Shown piece after piece: positions 1 through 7,526 of a DNA stretch of 43,970 bases. The position numbers were made by a program, and so were the translations under genes. The stretch is from positions 1 through 43,970 of IMG/VR virus record IMGVR_UViG_3300030117_005432; one strand, given 5' to 3'. The first letter of the stretch is position 1, and every line of letters starts with the position of its first letter. Below the pieces are notes generated by a model. The model saw only the letters and a list, made by a program, of their open reading frames with translations. It did no database searches and was not told the origin of the DNA. The DNA is from a virus.

Positions 1-1775
1 AGTGCAGGGGATGCTGTCCCTCCGACTGTGACTAATCCACCATCAACAGCAGTAATAGGAGTTGCACCAGATCCTACTGTAGTTGCTGTCGCTCCAACTA
101 ATGATGCAGGACCAGCGGATGTCATAGATACTCCCGATGTTCCAGTAACATTTACAGTTCCAAGGGATGAAGTCACTGTTATTAATCCGCCTGGTAACAT
201 TTTAATTGATGCGAGAGTACCAAAAGGCCCCATATTTAAATCTATACCACCAGTAGCAAATGGTTCTAAACACTCTAAAACAATTTTACCTAGTAATGCT
301 GTGATCTTTTTTGCATTAAGATTTCCAAAAATTATTTCTTTATTTGCAATCGTTTCTTCCGAATTTCCTGTGATTACCTGTGTCATAGGACCAAAGGATG
401 AAATACTTGTTGAGCCCATAGAACCTATACTGACTTTACCTGCCTGTAAATTATGACCACCCTGAACCTCCATTTTATAACTACCACGAACTTTATCCTC
501 AGCTGCATCATCATCACGAATTACTTTAGTTCCACCCTTCAGTACCAATCTATCTCTAGCAGCGATAACAATGTGTTTTCCCTGAATGACAGTATTTTCT
601 TGTTTTGAGTCAATTAGTACACTACCCTCTTTAGAGAATATCCTAACATCATCACTGGATTGCATAGTTAGATGACCACCCAAATCTAAGGTGTAATCAC
701 CCTGCACTTTCTTCTTTTCTTCTCCACCAACAATTGACTCTAAGTTACCCATCGTGATATTGTAACGATGTGAATTTGTTCTGTCTACTCTCATCCCTTT
801 TGGATGAAATTCAGTAAATGTCCCTGCACGATGATACCAATGTAAACGCTCTTTGCCAGGAGTATCGTCTATCTCTACAAGATGTCCGCTTTCTGATTCA
901 TACACATGATTGAAAGGATAAATCGCATCATAAGGAGTTGGTGGTTGTTGTATCGTTTTACTTGCTAAACTGAAGTTAAAACTTCCAAGGTCAGATGTTG
1001 GAATAAAAGGATCACCATCATCATTTGTTTTATTGATGATAGGATTTGTAGTAAACTCTGTTTCGATAGGAACTGATTCATGTTTTAAATCACTTGTTTT
1101 TCTAGCAATAATTGAATAATTACCAGATTCAGTCGATGTTGATTTCTTAGTTTCAACTTCAGACGTATCATCACCCCTACCCCTTGCATATATTGAAGTA
1201 GTGGGTTTGTTTCTTTCTCTTGGATAAAGAAATTTACTTTGTATTGTTTCTCTATTTGATAATAAATCTCTATCCCATTCTTCAATCTCTACTTCTTGTC
1301 CCTTCACCACTTTGACATTTTTTGGTGGATAAGGAAATCCTTTTAAACTCTTACCAGCTCCATTTGGCAATGATTTGCCTTTTTTGTCTGCTGCATTCAG
1401 GTCTGTATCTAATGTGTCTAATCTTGAATCGTAAAAACCTGTGTTAAGTTCTGCAAATCTTTCTGGTATGCCAGGAAGTGTTCCAATCATCACAGGTTCT
1501 TGAGCGAGTTCTCCATCACGGTAAAAACCCATGACCCATGTTCCCTCCACAGGTCCAACTGGTGCTTCACCCACACCAGTTTGACTTGCAGAAGTGATGG
1601 GCATCAAAACCTGAGCCCATGGTAACATATCGGTTGGTAGGTCTGCTTTATTTTCTGTGTGCCATCCAAGAATACGAACACGACAACGACCAAGAAAGAG
1701 AGGATCTTTTCTGTCCTCTACGACTCCGTGCCACCAAATATATCCGTCTTTACCATGAAAATATTCAGTTTGCAT
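1..1775 (-). CDS. 5: Baseplate hub gp5-like spike protein, partial (3' end beyond window)
   Basis: The reading frame opens at an ATG at 1775 and stays open to the window edge (591 codons seen). The first ~130 residues resemble the OB-fold of T4 gp5 and VgrG-like hub proteins (KDGYIWWHGVVEDRKDP near the N-terminus, then GPVEGTWVMGFYRDGE). The later part is rich in short G/V/S/T beta repeats, as in the membrane-piercing beta-helix. T4 gp5 carries a lysozyme domain between these parts; I see none here. The start overlaps the end of the upstream hub gene by 11 bp, so the two are probably co-translated. The product should form the central spike below the gp27-like ring. Identification rests on fold-like features plus position among gp27/53/48-like genes. 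Confidence 0.8.
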   Translation of the reverse strand, partial: MQTEYFHGKDGYIWWHGVVEDRKDPLFLGRCRVRILGWHTENKADLPTDMLPWAQVLMPITSASQTGVGEAPVGPVEGTWVMGFYRDGELAQEPVMIGTLPGIPERFAELNTGFYDSRLDTLDTDLNAADKKGKSLPNGAGKSLKGFPYPPKNVKVVKGQEVEIEEWDRDLLSNRETIQSKFLYPRERNKPTTSIYARGRGDDTSEVETKKSTSTESGNYSIIARKTSDLKHESVPIETEFTTNPIINKTNDDGDPFIPTSDLGSFNFSLASKTIQQPPTPYDAIYPFNHVYESESGHLVEIDDTPGKERLHWYHRAGTFTEFHPKGMRVDRTNSHRYNITMGNLESIVGGEEKKKVQGDYTLDLGGHLTMQSSDDVRIFSKEGSVLIDSKQENTVIQGKHIVIAARDRLVLKGGTKVIRDDDAAEDKVRGSYKMEVQGGHNLQAGKVSIGSMGSTSISSFGPMTQVITGNSEETIANKEIIFGNLNAKKITALLGKIVLECLEPFATGGIDLNMGPFGTLASIKMLPGGLITVTSSLGTVNVTGTSGVSMTSAGPASLVGATATTVGSGATPITAVDGGLVTVGGTASPA

Positions 1776-3399
1776 TTGTCACATCCTCTGTAATCTGTCC
1801 ACCAATTCTTTTTGCAAAAGAGTTCTTAATAATCTCCATATCCATGTCGTAACTGTCTACTGTAATAACGTGTCTTATTTTTGATATCAAGTAATTACCG
1901 CTGTAAAGTTGATGTCCTATTTCTAATGAATTAATATTTGGGTCATCGTCTGGAATACTTGTCGGCATTTCAAAACGAATTAAATCCCCTACGTGTTTTG
2001 ACGTATTACCAGGCACAGTGAATTTAACAACTATACTACCAAACTCTTGAACCTGAGCTTCTCTTTGTAATAACCAGTTTTCAACATTGTTTTGTTTTGA
2101 TTCAGGATCTTTAAACGTGTCACTCTTAACACCTATCGAAGAACCATTTTCAGATGGTAAAAAAAGTTCACCATGATTCTTGGTAGTTGTTGCAAGTTTT
2201 ATTGATGCATCATTTGAACCAAGAAACTCAGATTCAGAACTTACAAATTTATTTGATTTTTTGTCAATGGGATTTATGTCTGTTGCTATGAAGTCACCAA
2301 ACACCCTATTAGAATCATCTGTCAAATTTTCTGGTTCTTCTTTTATTTCTTCTACACCAGTATCATCGTCAACCTTTATTGACTGATTATTTTTCTTTTG
2401 ATAGTAGTCATATTTAATTGTATCATATTTCATGCGAAGTGGGTCATATGCAATCAATTTTGAAGCAAACAATCCATAACCTAAGTTCTCAAGTGTCTTA
2501 AATGATGTATCCACCTCGAATTGTTCTACATGAAAAAATCCAACTGCTAGTTCTCCACTTTTACTCTCTGCGAGTTTTGGTGCGTATTGATAAAGTGGTA
2601 AGTCACCAGCCATTTTCTGTTTGACAATCAAACTTTCTATAGATTCGTAGAAAAATCCTGCTCCTAATTTTTCATAGAAGACAAACAAAGAACCAACTGG
2701 TCTTGGGGGTGGTGGTGCAGTTGTGTCTCTTTGTTCTGTGGGTTCAATGTCTGATGACAAAGAACGTGAAGCGCAAAAGTTGATTGCTTGAAATGGAGTC
2801 CAGTTTGGTACTATGACATTTTGTAACGATAAGGTTTTTTCAATAAAAATTTTTTTATGAAAATCACTTTTGATGTTTTCATTAACCTTACTCATCAAAT
2901 CTTTAACTATCTTTGAATACTCTGTACCCTTGTATCCTTTACTGACCTTCTTTTTCATGTTGAAAACATACTCTTCACTCACAAAAAACATCTTATAGAT
3001 TTTTGTGCGTTCTTGTGTCCCAGCTTCTACAATGTCATAAACCTTAAAACGTTGACGATTTGCTTCTTCTATATTAGTTTGTGAAGTTCTCTCTTGTTCA
3101 AGAGATGTTCCCTCACCGCCTGGAGTGAAGAACGTCATGATAAGTGTTTCCTCACCAATAAACGGAAACAACTCTGCTAATCCTTGAGAATCAAGAATTG
3201 TCAAAGTTCCACGTAGAACATTTGAAAACAAGTCCTCAAAAATCTCCATCTGTTGAAATACAGATGATGAGTTCAATTGTACTACATCTCTATTATTTGG
3301 AGAATGAAGTGACAACTCAAGAAGACGAAAATCTCCATCAAAATTAGGAGCTGTATAATCTGGTTGTTTTGCTTTAGAATCAACGTTGGTTTCTGCCAT
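1765..3399 (-). CDS. 27: Baseplate hub subunit, gp27-like
   Basis: 544 residues. The start is the ATG at 3399 (MAETN); an in-frame TTG six bases upstream is less likely. It sits directly upstream of the gp5-like gene, and in T4 gp27 forms a trimeric ring holding gp5. The N-terminus has a beta-rich pattern typical of hub proteins (FRLLELSLHSPNNRDVVQLN, then FEDLFSNVLRGTLTILDSQG). A proline-rich linker lies mid-protein. It is longer than T4 gp27 (391 aa), as is common in marine relatives. The family call is by architecture and synteny, not by clear motif. Confidence 0.7.
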   Translation of the reverse strand: MAETNVDSKAKQPDYTAPNFDGDFRLLELSLHSPNNRDVVQLNSSSVFQQMEIFEDLFSNVLRGTLTILDSQGLAELFPFIGEETLIMTFFTPGGEGTSLEQERTSQTNIEEANRQRFKVYDIVEAGTQERTKIYKMFFVSEEYVFNMKKKVSKGYKGTEYSKIVKDLMSKVNENIKSDFHKKIFIEKTLSLQNVIVPNWTPFQAINFCASRSLSSDIEPTEQRDTTAPPPPRPVGSLFVFYEKLGAGFFYESIESLIVKQKMAGDLPLYQYAPKLAESKSGELAVGFFHVEQFEVDTSFKTLENLGYGLFASKLIAYDPLRMKYDTIKYDYYQKKNNQSIKVDDDTGVEEIKEEPENLTDDSNRVFGDFIATDINPIDKKSNKFVSSESEFLGSNDASIKLATTTKNHGELFLPSENGSSIGVKSDTFKDPESKQNNVENWLLQREAQVQEFGSIVVKFTVPGNTSKHVGDLIRFEMPTSIPDDDPNINSLEIGHQLYSGNYLISKIRHVITVDSYDMDMEIIKNSFAKRIGGQITEDVTNAN

Positions 3400-3409
3400 G
3401 ATCAATCAA

Positions 3410-3988
3410 TTATGATAAAAGTGTTTTCTTTACTTCATAATCTATGTCTTGTATGAAATCTGGATTTATGATATTAATATTTCTTTTATTGTCGTTCAAT
3501 TCAACCTCATAGTCGTAAACGTTTTGTGCAGACCTTACAGAAGCATCAAGTGAATTGTAAGTTGTTTGATCTACTATAATTTTGTATTCTGGTGCTCTCT
3601 CACTTGTCCCTGTCCTTGTAACCTCTGCACGAACTATCTGATAGTAATACTTATTTGTCGCCTGTGCAGATGCAATACTTCCATATTGTTCGATGATGTA
3701 ATTTTCAAACTGTCTTGACGGAAGAGGCCAGTCAAACAGAGGATCAACAATATTATTCAAGAGAAGAATCAAATACGCATACGCAACTGTTCCATACTTT
3801 TGAAAAGACACAATGTCTGGTCGTTCACCTTCTTTGACATAGTAAGGATAATAATCGGTAATGTTCTCTATGACAGAAGGTTTGAAACGAACTCGTTTCA
3901 TTATGTTTGTGACAGTCGTAAACTGATTTGGTTCAGTTCCGTTTATGTCGTATTGAACGTTTGGTATGTTTCTAAAATAATTTGCCAT
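3410..3988 (-). CDS. 53: Baseplate wedge subunit gp53-like
   Basis: 192 residues, matching the T4 gp53 length (196 aa). The pattern YYVKEGERPDIVSFQKYGT, then AYLILLLNNIVDPLFDWPLP, is the LysM-like fold of gp53, where a short-lived contact domain reads (E/P)RPE-x-(I/L)A-x-x-x-YG-x-x-x-x-x-W-x-x-x-x-x-N. In T4, gp53 joins neighbouring wedges around the hub. It ends 10 bp upstream of the hub gene start, and the same order (53 before hub) is usual in marine T4-like phages. Confidence 0.78.
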   Translation of the reverse strand: MANYFRNIPNVQYDINGTEPNQFTTVTNIMKRVRFKPSVIENITDYYPYYVKEGERPDIVSFQKYGTVAYAYLILLLNNIVDPLFDWPLPSRQFENYIIEQYGSIASAQATNKYYYQIVRAEVTRTGTSERAPEYKIIVDQTTYNSLDASVRSAQNVYDYEVELNDNKRNINIINPDFIQDIDYEVKKTLLS

Positions 3989-3999
3989 TTATTTTGACC

Positions 4000-4989
4000 T
4001 TAAAAATCTCTAGTTGGACTTGAAAAACCTTGTCCTGCTGGAACTTGTCTCCCAGCAGAAAGAGCTGCTAATCCTCGTTCTCTTCTTTCTGCTGCTTGTG
4101 CTTGTCTTGTTATATTATCCGCTAATGCTGATTCAAATCTGTCATCAACTGCATCTCTACTTGTGACAAACTCTGTTTCTTGAAATGTAAGTGACAAGTT
4201 TGTTTGAACAGGAGCTCCATTTGCGTGTAAGGACACAACACCATTTGGGTCATGATTGACAGTCATATTTGTTATGACATGATTTATTCTATTTCCTTTA
4301 CTATTTTTAGGAAACATTTCATCATCTAAAAAACTATTTTCATATCCACCCGTTGTGACTATTTTAAGTTTATAATGTCTTGGCATTTTAAAGAACGGAG
4401 ATGATAAACGACCATTTGAATTACCAGCGCCAGTATATCTTGGTAACATACCATTTCTCAAATCACTTATAATATCTTTTACGTCCAGTGATTCACCATC
4501 GTTTTTAGGAAAAAAGGAAAAGTTGAACGTATGAGAACGAAACGAGTTAGGACCACGATATACAAGTGCCATGTGGTTATTCACTGCAACTCCTGCTGTT
4601 GCACTTAACACAGCTGGTGCATTTCCTCCTGCAAGTGGAAGTTTACTCGCAGCACTTACCGCAGCAGTTATTCCTCTAGCTCTTGCGTTTTCCTGACTTC
4701 CACCACCAATTGCAGCTGCAACAATTCCTTTAATTCCACCACCTCCTTCAACGACTTCTCTTACTTTTGCACCAGCTGCAGCAAATAATGCTCCTTGGTC
4801 TAATCCCTCATAGTTAGCACCATGTGAATATTGTAGTGAGTTAGGTGGAATGTATAGTGCAATAGATGATAATACAGTATCACCAGAAGCTAATGCATTT
4901 TTTGACTCATAAGAATCAATCAATAAATAGTGTTGACCCGCTTCTTCTTTTGATTGTAATGTTTGTGGATATTGATAATAATTTGCCAT
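4000..4989 (-). CDS. 48: Baseplate tail-tube cap protein, gp48/gp54-like
   Basis: 329 residues from the ATG at 4989 (MANYYQYPQ). The N-terminal YIPPNSLQYSHGANYEG and the later RSHTFNFSFFPKNDGES, PRHYKLKI and VSLHANGAPVQTNLSLTFQE segments resemble tail-tube-type proteins that polymerise on the baseplate hub. In T4, gp48 and gp54 are the two such proteins and prime gp19 tube assembly. gp48 is the better guess because another, shorter tube-like gene lies at 6038. A Gly/Ala-rich stretch near residues 75-140 is probably flexible. The start codon overlaps the start codon of the opposite-strand gp4 gene. Confidence 0.7.
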   Translation of the reverse strand: MANYYQYPQTLQSKEEAGQHYLLIDSYESKNALASGDTVLSSIALYIPPNSLQYSHGANYEGLDQGALFAAAGAKVREVVEGGGGIKGIVAAAIGGGSQENARARGITAAVSAASKLPLAGGNAPAVLSATAGVAVNNHMALVYRGPNSFRSHTFNFSFFPKNDGESLDVKDIISDLRNGMLPRYTGAGNSNGRLSSPFFKMPRHYKLKIVTTGGYENSFLDDEMFPKNSKGNRINHVITNMTVNHDPNGVVSLHANGAPVQTNLSLTFQETEFVTSRDAVDDRFESALADNITRQAQAAERRERGLAALSAGRQVPAGQGFSSPTRDF

Positions 4990-5437
4990 GAGAAAACGAT
5001 ATAAAGGTAAATATAAGATAAAAAATCCCAACAAGTATTTGGGGAATCCGACTAATATTATTTATCGTAGTTTAATGGAAAGAAGATTCATGGAATGGTG
5101 TGATTCCAACGATAAATGTTATAAGTGGAGTAGTGAAGAGGTTGTCATTCCTTACATCTCACCTATTGACAACAAACAACATCGTTACTTCCCCGATTTT
5201 CTCATCCAGACACCAAAAGGATGGTTCCTCATAGAAGTCAAACCTTTCACACAATCTAGGCCACCAAAGAAACTTGTGGTTGAGAACCTAGAACTCAAGA
5301 AAAAACGCAGATATATAAAGTCAGTTCAAACTTGGTTGGTGAATGAAGCAAAGTGGAAAGCCGCAACAAAAGTGTGTGAGAAGAAGGGTTGGAGTTTTCA
5401 GATCCTCACAGAAAAACAGTTAGTCCCAGATAAATAA
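4988..5437 (+). CDS. 4: Head completion nuclease gp4-like
   Basis: 149 residues, the same size as T4 gp4 (150 aa). It has the KNPNKYLGNPTNIIYRSLMERRFMEW start typical of this family and a PD-(D/E)xK-type nuclease core: D70 in YFPDFLI and E83-x-K85 in FLIEVKP. In T4, gp4 (with gp50) completes DNA-filled heads before tail joining. It is the first gene of the plus-strand block. Its ATG overlaps the ATG of the minus-strand tube-cap gene at the palindrome CATG, so its promoter and ribosome site must lie inside that gene. I see only weak Shine-Dalgarno complementarity upstream. Confidence 0.82.
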   Translation: MRKRYKGKYKIKNPNKYLGNPTNIIYRSLMERRFMEWCDSNDKCYKWSSEEVVIPYISPIDNKQHRYFPDFLIQTPKGWFLIEVKPFTQSRPPKKLVVENLELKKKRRYIKSVQTWLVNEAKWKAATKVCEKKGWSFQILTEKQLVPDK

Positions 5438-5444
5438 TTGTACT

Positions 5445-6038
5445 ATGGCAGATTTATTGGATAAGTTGACCGATACTATCCGAACTGGTAAAATCGGACA
5501 GGAAACACGAAGGTCAGCACAATGGTTTCGTGACAAAATCAGAGGGTTGAAAGGAGAACTGAGAAATAAGTTCAGTTCTACAAATGCAGCTAAGTTCTAT
5601 CGTGAAGCGGAAGAAAAGATTAATCCAAATGTGTTAAGACGAAGAGCAAATCTCGGTGACATCTTTTGTTATTATTATAACCCCAAGTATAGAAACGAGT
5701 TACCATTTTATGATATGTTTCCAATGATTATGTTGATTGGAGCAGATCAAGATACTTTCACAGGACTCAACTTTCATTATCTGCCACCCAAGTTTCGTGC
5801 TATTCTGTTAGACAGAGTAAATGCGAAAGTTGGAAGAGGAATAATAAACTGGAAGAAGATTTCAAAGATTCCACAAGTTGCACCGACTGTAAAGAAATAT
5901 CGGTTCGACCAGATCATGAGAAAAGTAGTTCCAATAGAGGAAAACGAACAAGAGATTGCAATCTTTCTTCCACTAGAACGTTTTAGAAAAGCATCAAAAT
6001 CATCAGTTTGGTCTGATAGTAAAAGAAAGTTTGGATAA
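5445..6038 (+). CDS. Conserved T4-like virion assembly-region protein, function unknown
   Basis: 197 residues. I do not recognise a named family. The N-terminal ~60 residues are basic and helical. The core has LGDIFCYYYNPKYRNELPFY, then FPMIMLIGAD, GLNFHYLPPKFRAILLDRV. This kind of conserved motif occurs in proteins encoded next to gp4 in marine T4-like phages. Its place between the head-completion gene and a tube-like gene suggests a late structural or assembly role. A gp2-like DNA-end protector is one possibility from T4 gene order, but nothing in the sequence proves it. The stop overlaps the next start as TAATG. Confidence 0.75.
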   Translation: MADLLDKLTDTIRTGKIGQETRRSAQWFRDKIRGLKGELRNKFSSTNAAKFYREAEEKINPNVLRRRANLGDIFCYYYNPKYRNELPFYDMFPMIMLIGADQDTFTGLNFHYLPPKFRAILLDRVNAKVGRGIINWKKISKIPQVAPTVKKYRFDQIMRKVVPIEENEQEIAIFLPLERFRKASKSSVWSDSKRKFG

Positions 6039-6631
6039 TGCCAGGATTTACAATTTCAGAATTTGCAGGAAAATTAGCGACATTTGGTCTTGCATCCCCC
6101 AACAAATTTAAAGTGGAGTTTTTTAATATCCCTGTTCTTGATGCAAATCGACAACTTGATTTTATGTGTGAGCAAGTTGACATTGCAGGAAGAAGTGTTC
6201 AGTCAGTTATGAATCTTGAATATGGTATTCGTAGAGAGATAGCATATAACGGACCAGCATATAATCCACTTAATTTAACATTTATTTGTACTGGTGAACT
6301 AAAAGAAAAGAAAATACTAGATAATTGGAACAATTTGATTGTTGACTCGACATCTGGATTTGATGTTGCGTATTACGACACTTATGCAAAAGATTGTGAA
6401 TTGAGAGTCACATCTCTTAAACCAGATGGAAGAAGTAAAGCATTTAGCATAACTTACAAAGAGGTATATCCAAAAAGTGTCCAATCGATACAATTAAATC
6501 ATTCAACACAAAATACTGTACTAAGAATAAATGCGGAGATGCAATATGCATATTTTGAAACTGATGAGATAAACAGAGGACAAACAGTATCAGATAATAC
6601 TAGAGCTACAACATTTAACCCAAGTTCATAA
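6038..6631 (+). CDS. Tail-tube-like protein (gp19/gp54 fold)
   Basis: 197 residues. The pattern SPNKFKVEFFNIPV, LDFMCEQVDIAGRSV, GIRREIAYNGPAYNPLNLTF and NAEMQYAYFETDEI is characteristic of myoviral tail-tube proteins (T4 gp19 is 163 aa). The major tube gene of T4-like phages normally lies next to the sheath gene gp18, which is not here. This copy beside gp48- and gp26-like genes is therefore more likely a tube initiator (gp54-like) than the main tube subunit. Translation is coupled to the previous gene by a TAATG overlap. Confidence 0.72.
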   Translation: MPGFTISEFAGKLATFGLASPNKFKVEFFNIPVLDANRQLDFMCEQVDIAGRSVQSVMNLEYGIRREIAYNGPAYNPLNLTFICTGELKEKKILDNWNNLIVDSTSGFDVAYYDTYAKDCELRVTSLKPDGRSKAFSITYKEVYPKSVQSIQLNHSTQNTVLRINAEMQYAYFETDEINRGQTVSDNTRATTFNPSS

Positions 6632-6648
6632 TATGAGAGGACTAGATT

Positions 6649-7341
6649 ATGTCATTACCAAAACTGAATACACCAGTTTATGAAGCGATTTTACCATCAA
6701 CAGAAAAGGTTATTAAATATAGACCATTTTTAGTAAAGGAAGAAAAAGTTTTACTCACAGCGATGGAAGACGGAAGTCAGACAGCGTTGATGAATGCAAT
6801 CAAAACTATACTTAAAAATTGTATTCAGGGTAAAGTAAATGTAGACAGATTACCATTATTCGACATTGAATATCTCTTTCTCAAACTACGCTCAAAGTCA
6901 GTAGGAGAAGTTTCAGAGATTGGGTTGAAATGCACCACTGAAGGTTGTGATTGTGTTACTCAAATTACAATTAACATGGACGAGATTGAGGTAACAAGAC
7001 CAGAGGGACATACTCGAAAAATTATGATATCTGATGAAGTGGGTGTGATGATGTCTTACCCTGTTATAAAGACAGCTGGTATTACAGAAGAAGATGGTAT
7101 GGCAATCGTTAAGGATTGCATTGAAATGATTTTTACTGAAGAAGAAACACATGAACGTGATTCATTTACTTCAAAGGAACTAGACGAATTTTTAGATAGC
7201 ATGGACACGAAACAATTTGCAAAAATAAAACATTTTTTCGATTCTATGCCTAAATTAGAACACACGATCAATTATAAATGTGTAAAGTGTGGTGATGATA
7301 AAGAAATTACTTTACAAGGACTTGACTCTTTTTTCGGATAG
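6649..7341 (+). CDS. 26: Baseplate hub assembly protein gp26-like (zero-frame product)
   Basis: 230 residues (T4 gp26 is 208). The N-terminal PVYEAILPSTEKVIKYRPFL followed by KEEKVLLTAMED is typical of T4 gp26-type baseplate proteins. Two cysteine clusters, C95/C100/C102 and C211-x2-C214, look like metal-binding knuckles. The gene lies directly before the tape measure gene, the position of tail assembly chaperones in many tailed phages. The last codons contain a slippery heptamer, so a longer frameshifted product is likely (see next entry). A Shine-Dalgarno-like GAGAGGA lies 8-14 bases upstream of the ATG. Confidence 0.8.
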   Translation: MSLPKLNTPVYEAILPSTEKVIKYRPFLVKEEKVLLTAMEDGSQTALMNAIKTILKNCIQGKVNVDRLPLFDIEYLFLKLRSKSVGEVSEIGLKCTTEGCDCVTQITINMDEIEVTRPEGHTRKIMISDEVGVMMSYPVIKTAGITEEDGMAIVKDCIEMIFTEEETHERDSFTSKELDEFLDSMDTKQFAKIKHFFDSMPKLEHTINYKCVKCGDDKEITLQGLDSFFG

Positions 7342-7523
7342 GCCTGAGTCACAACTCTCTTGAGAATTATTATCTCACGAATTTTGCCATGATTCAACAT
7401 CATAAGTGGAGTTTGACCGAACTAGAGGATATGATGCCCTACGAAAGAGAAATATACGTAACACTTCTAACCAATTGGGTTCAGGAAGAAAACGAAAGAA
7501 TAAAGCAACAACAAAGCGGTTAA
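6649..7523 (+). CDS. Predicted -1 frameshift fusion of the gp26-like protein (tail assembly chaperone type)
   Basis: At 7329-7335 the zero frame reads T-TTT-TTC, a classic slippery heptamer, two codons before the gp26 stop. A -1 slip there enters a frame that stays open for 62 more codons to the TAA at 7521-7523 and would give a ~291-residue fusion. The extension looks like real protein (FAMIQHHKWSLTELEDMMPY, then EREIYVTLLTNWVQEEN) and resembles C-terminal extensions of gpG-T-type chaperones. The internal ATG at 7389 has no ribosome site. Only short hairpins can be drawn downstream (GAGT/ACTC at 7346-7357). The frameshift itself is inferred. Confidence 0.7.
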
Positions 7524-7526
7524 GAC

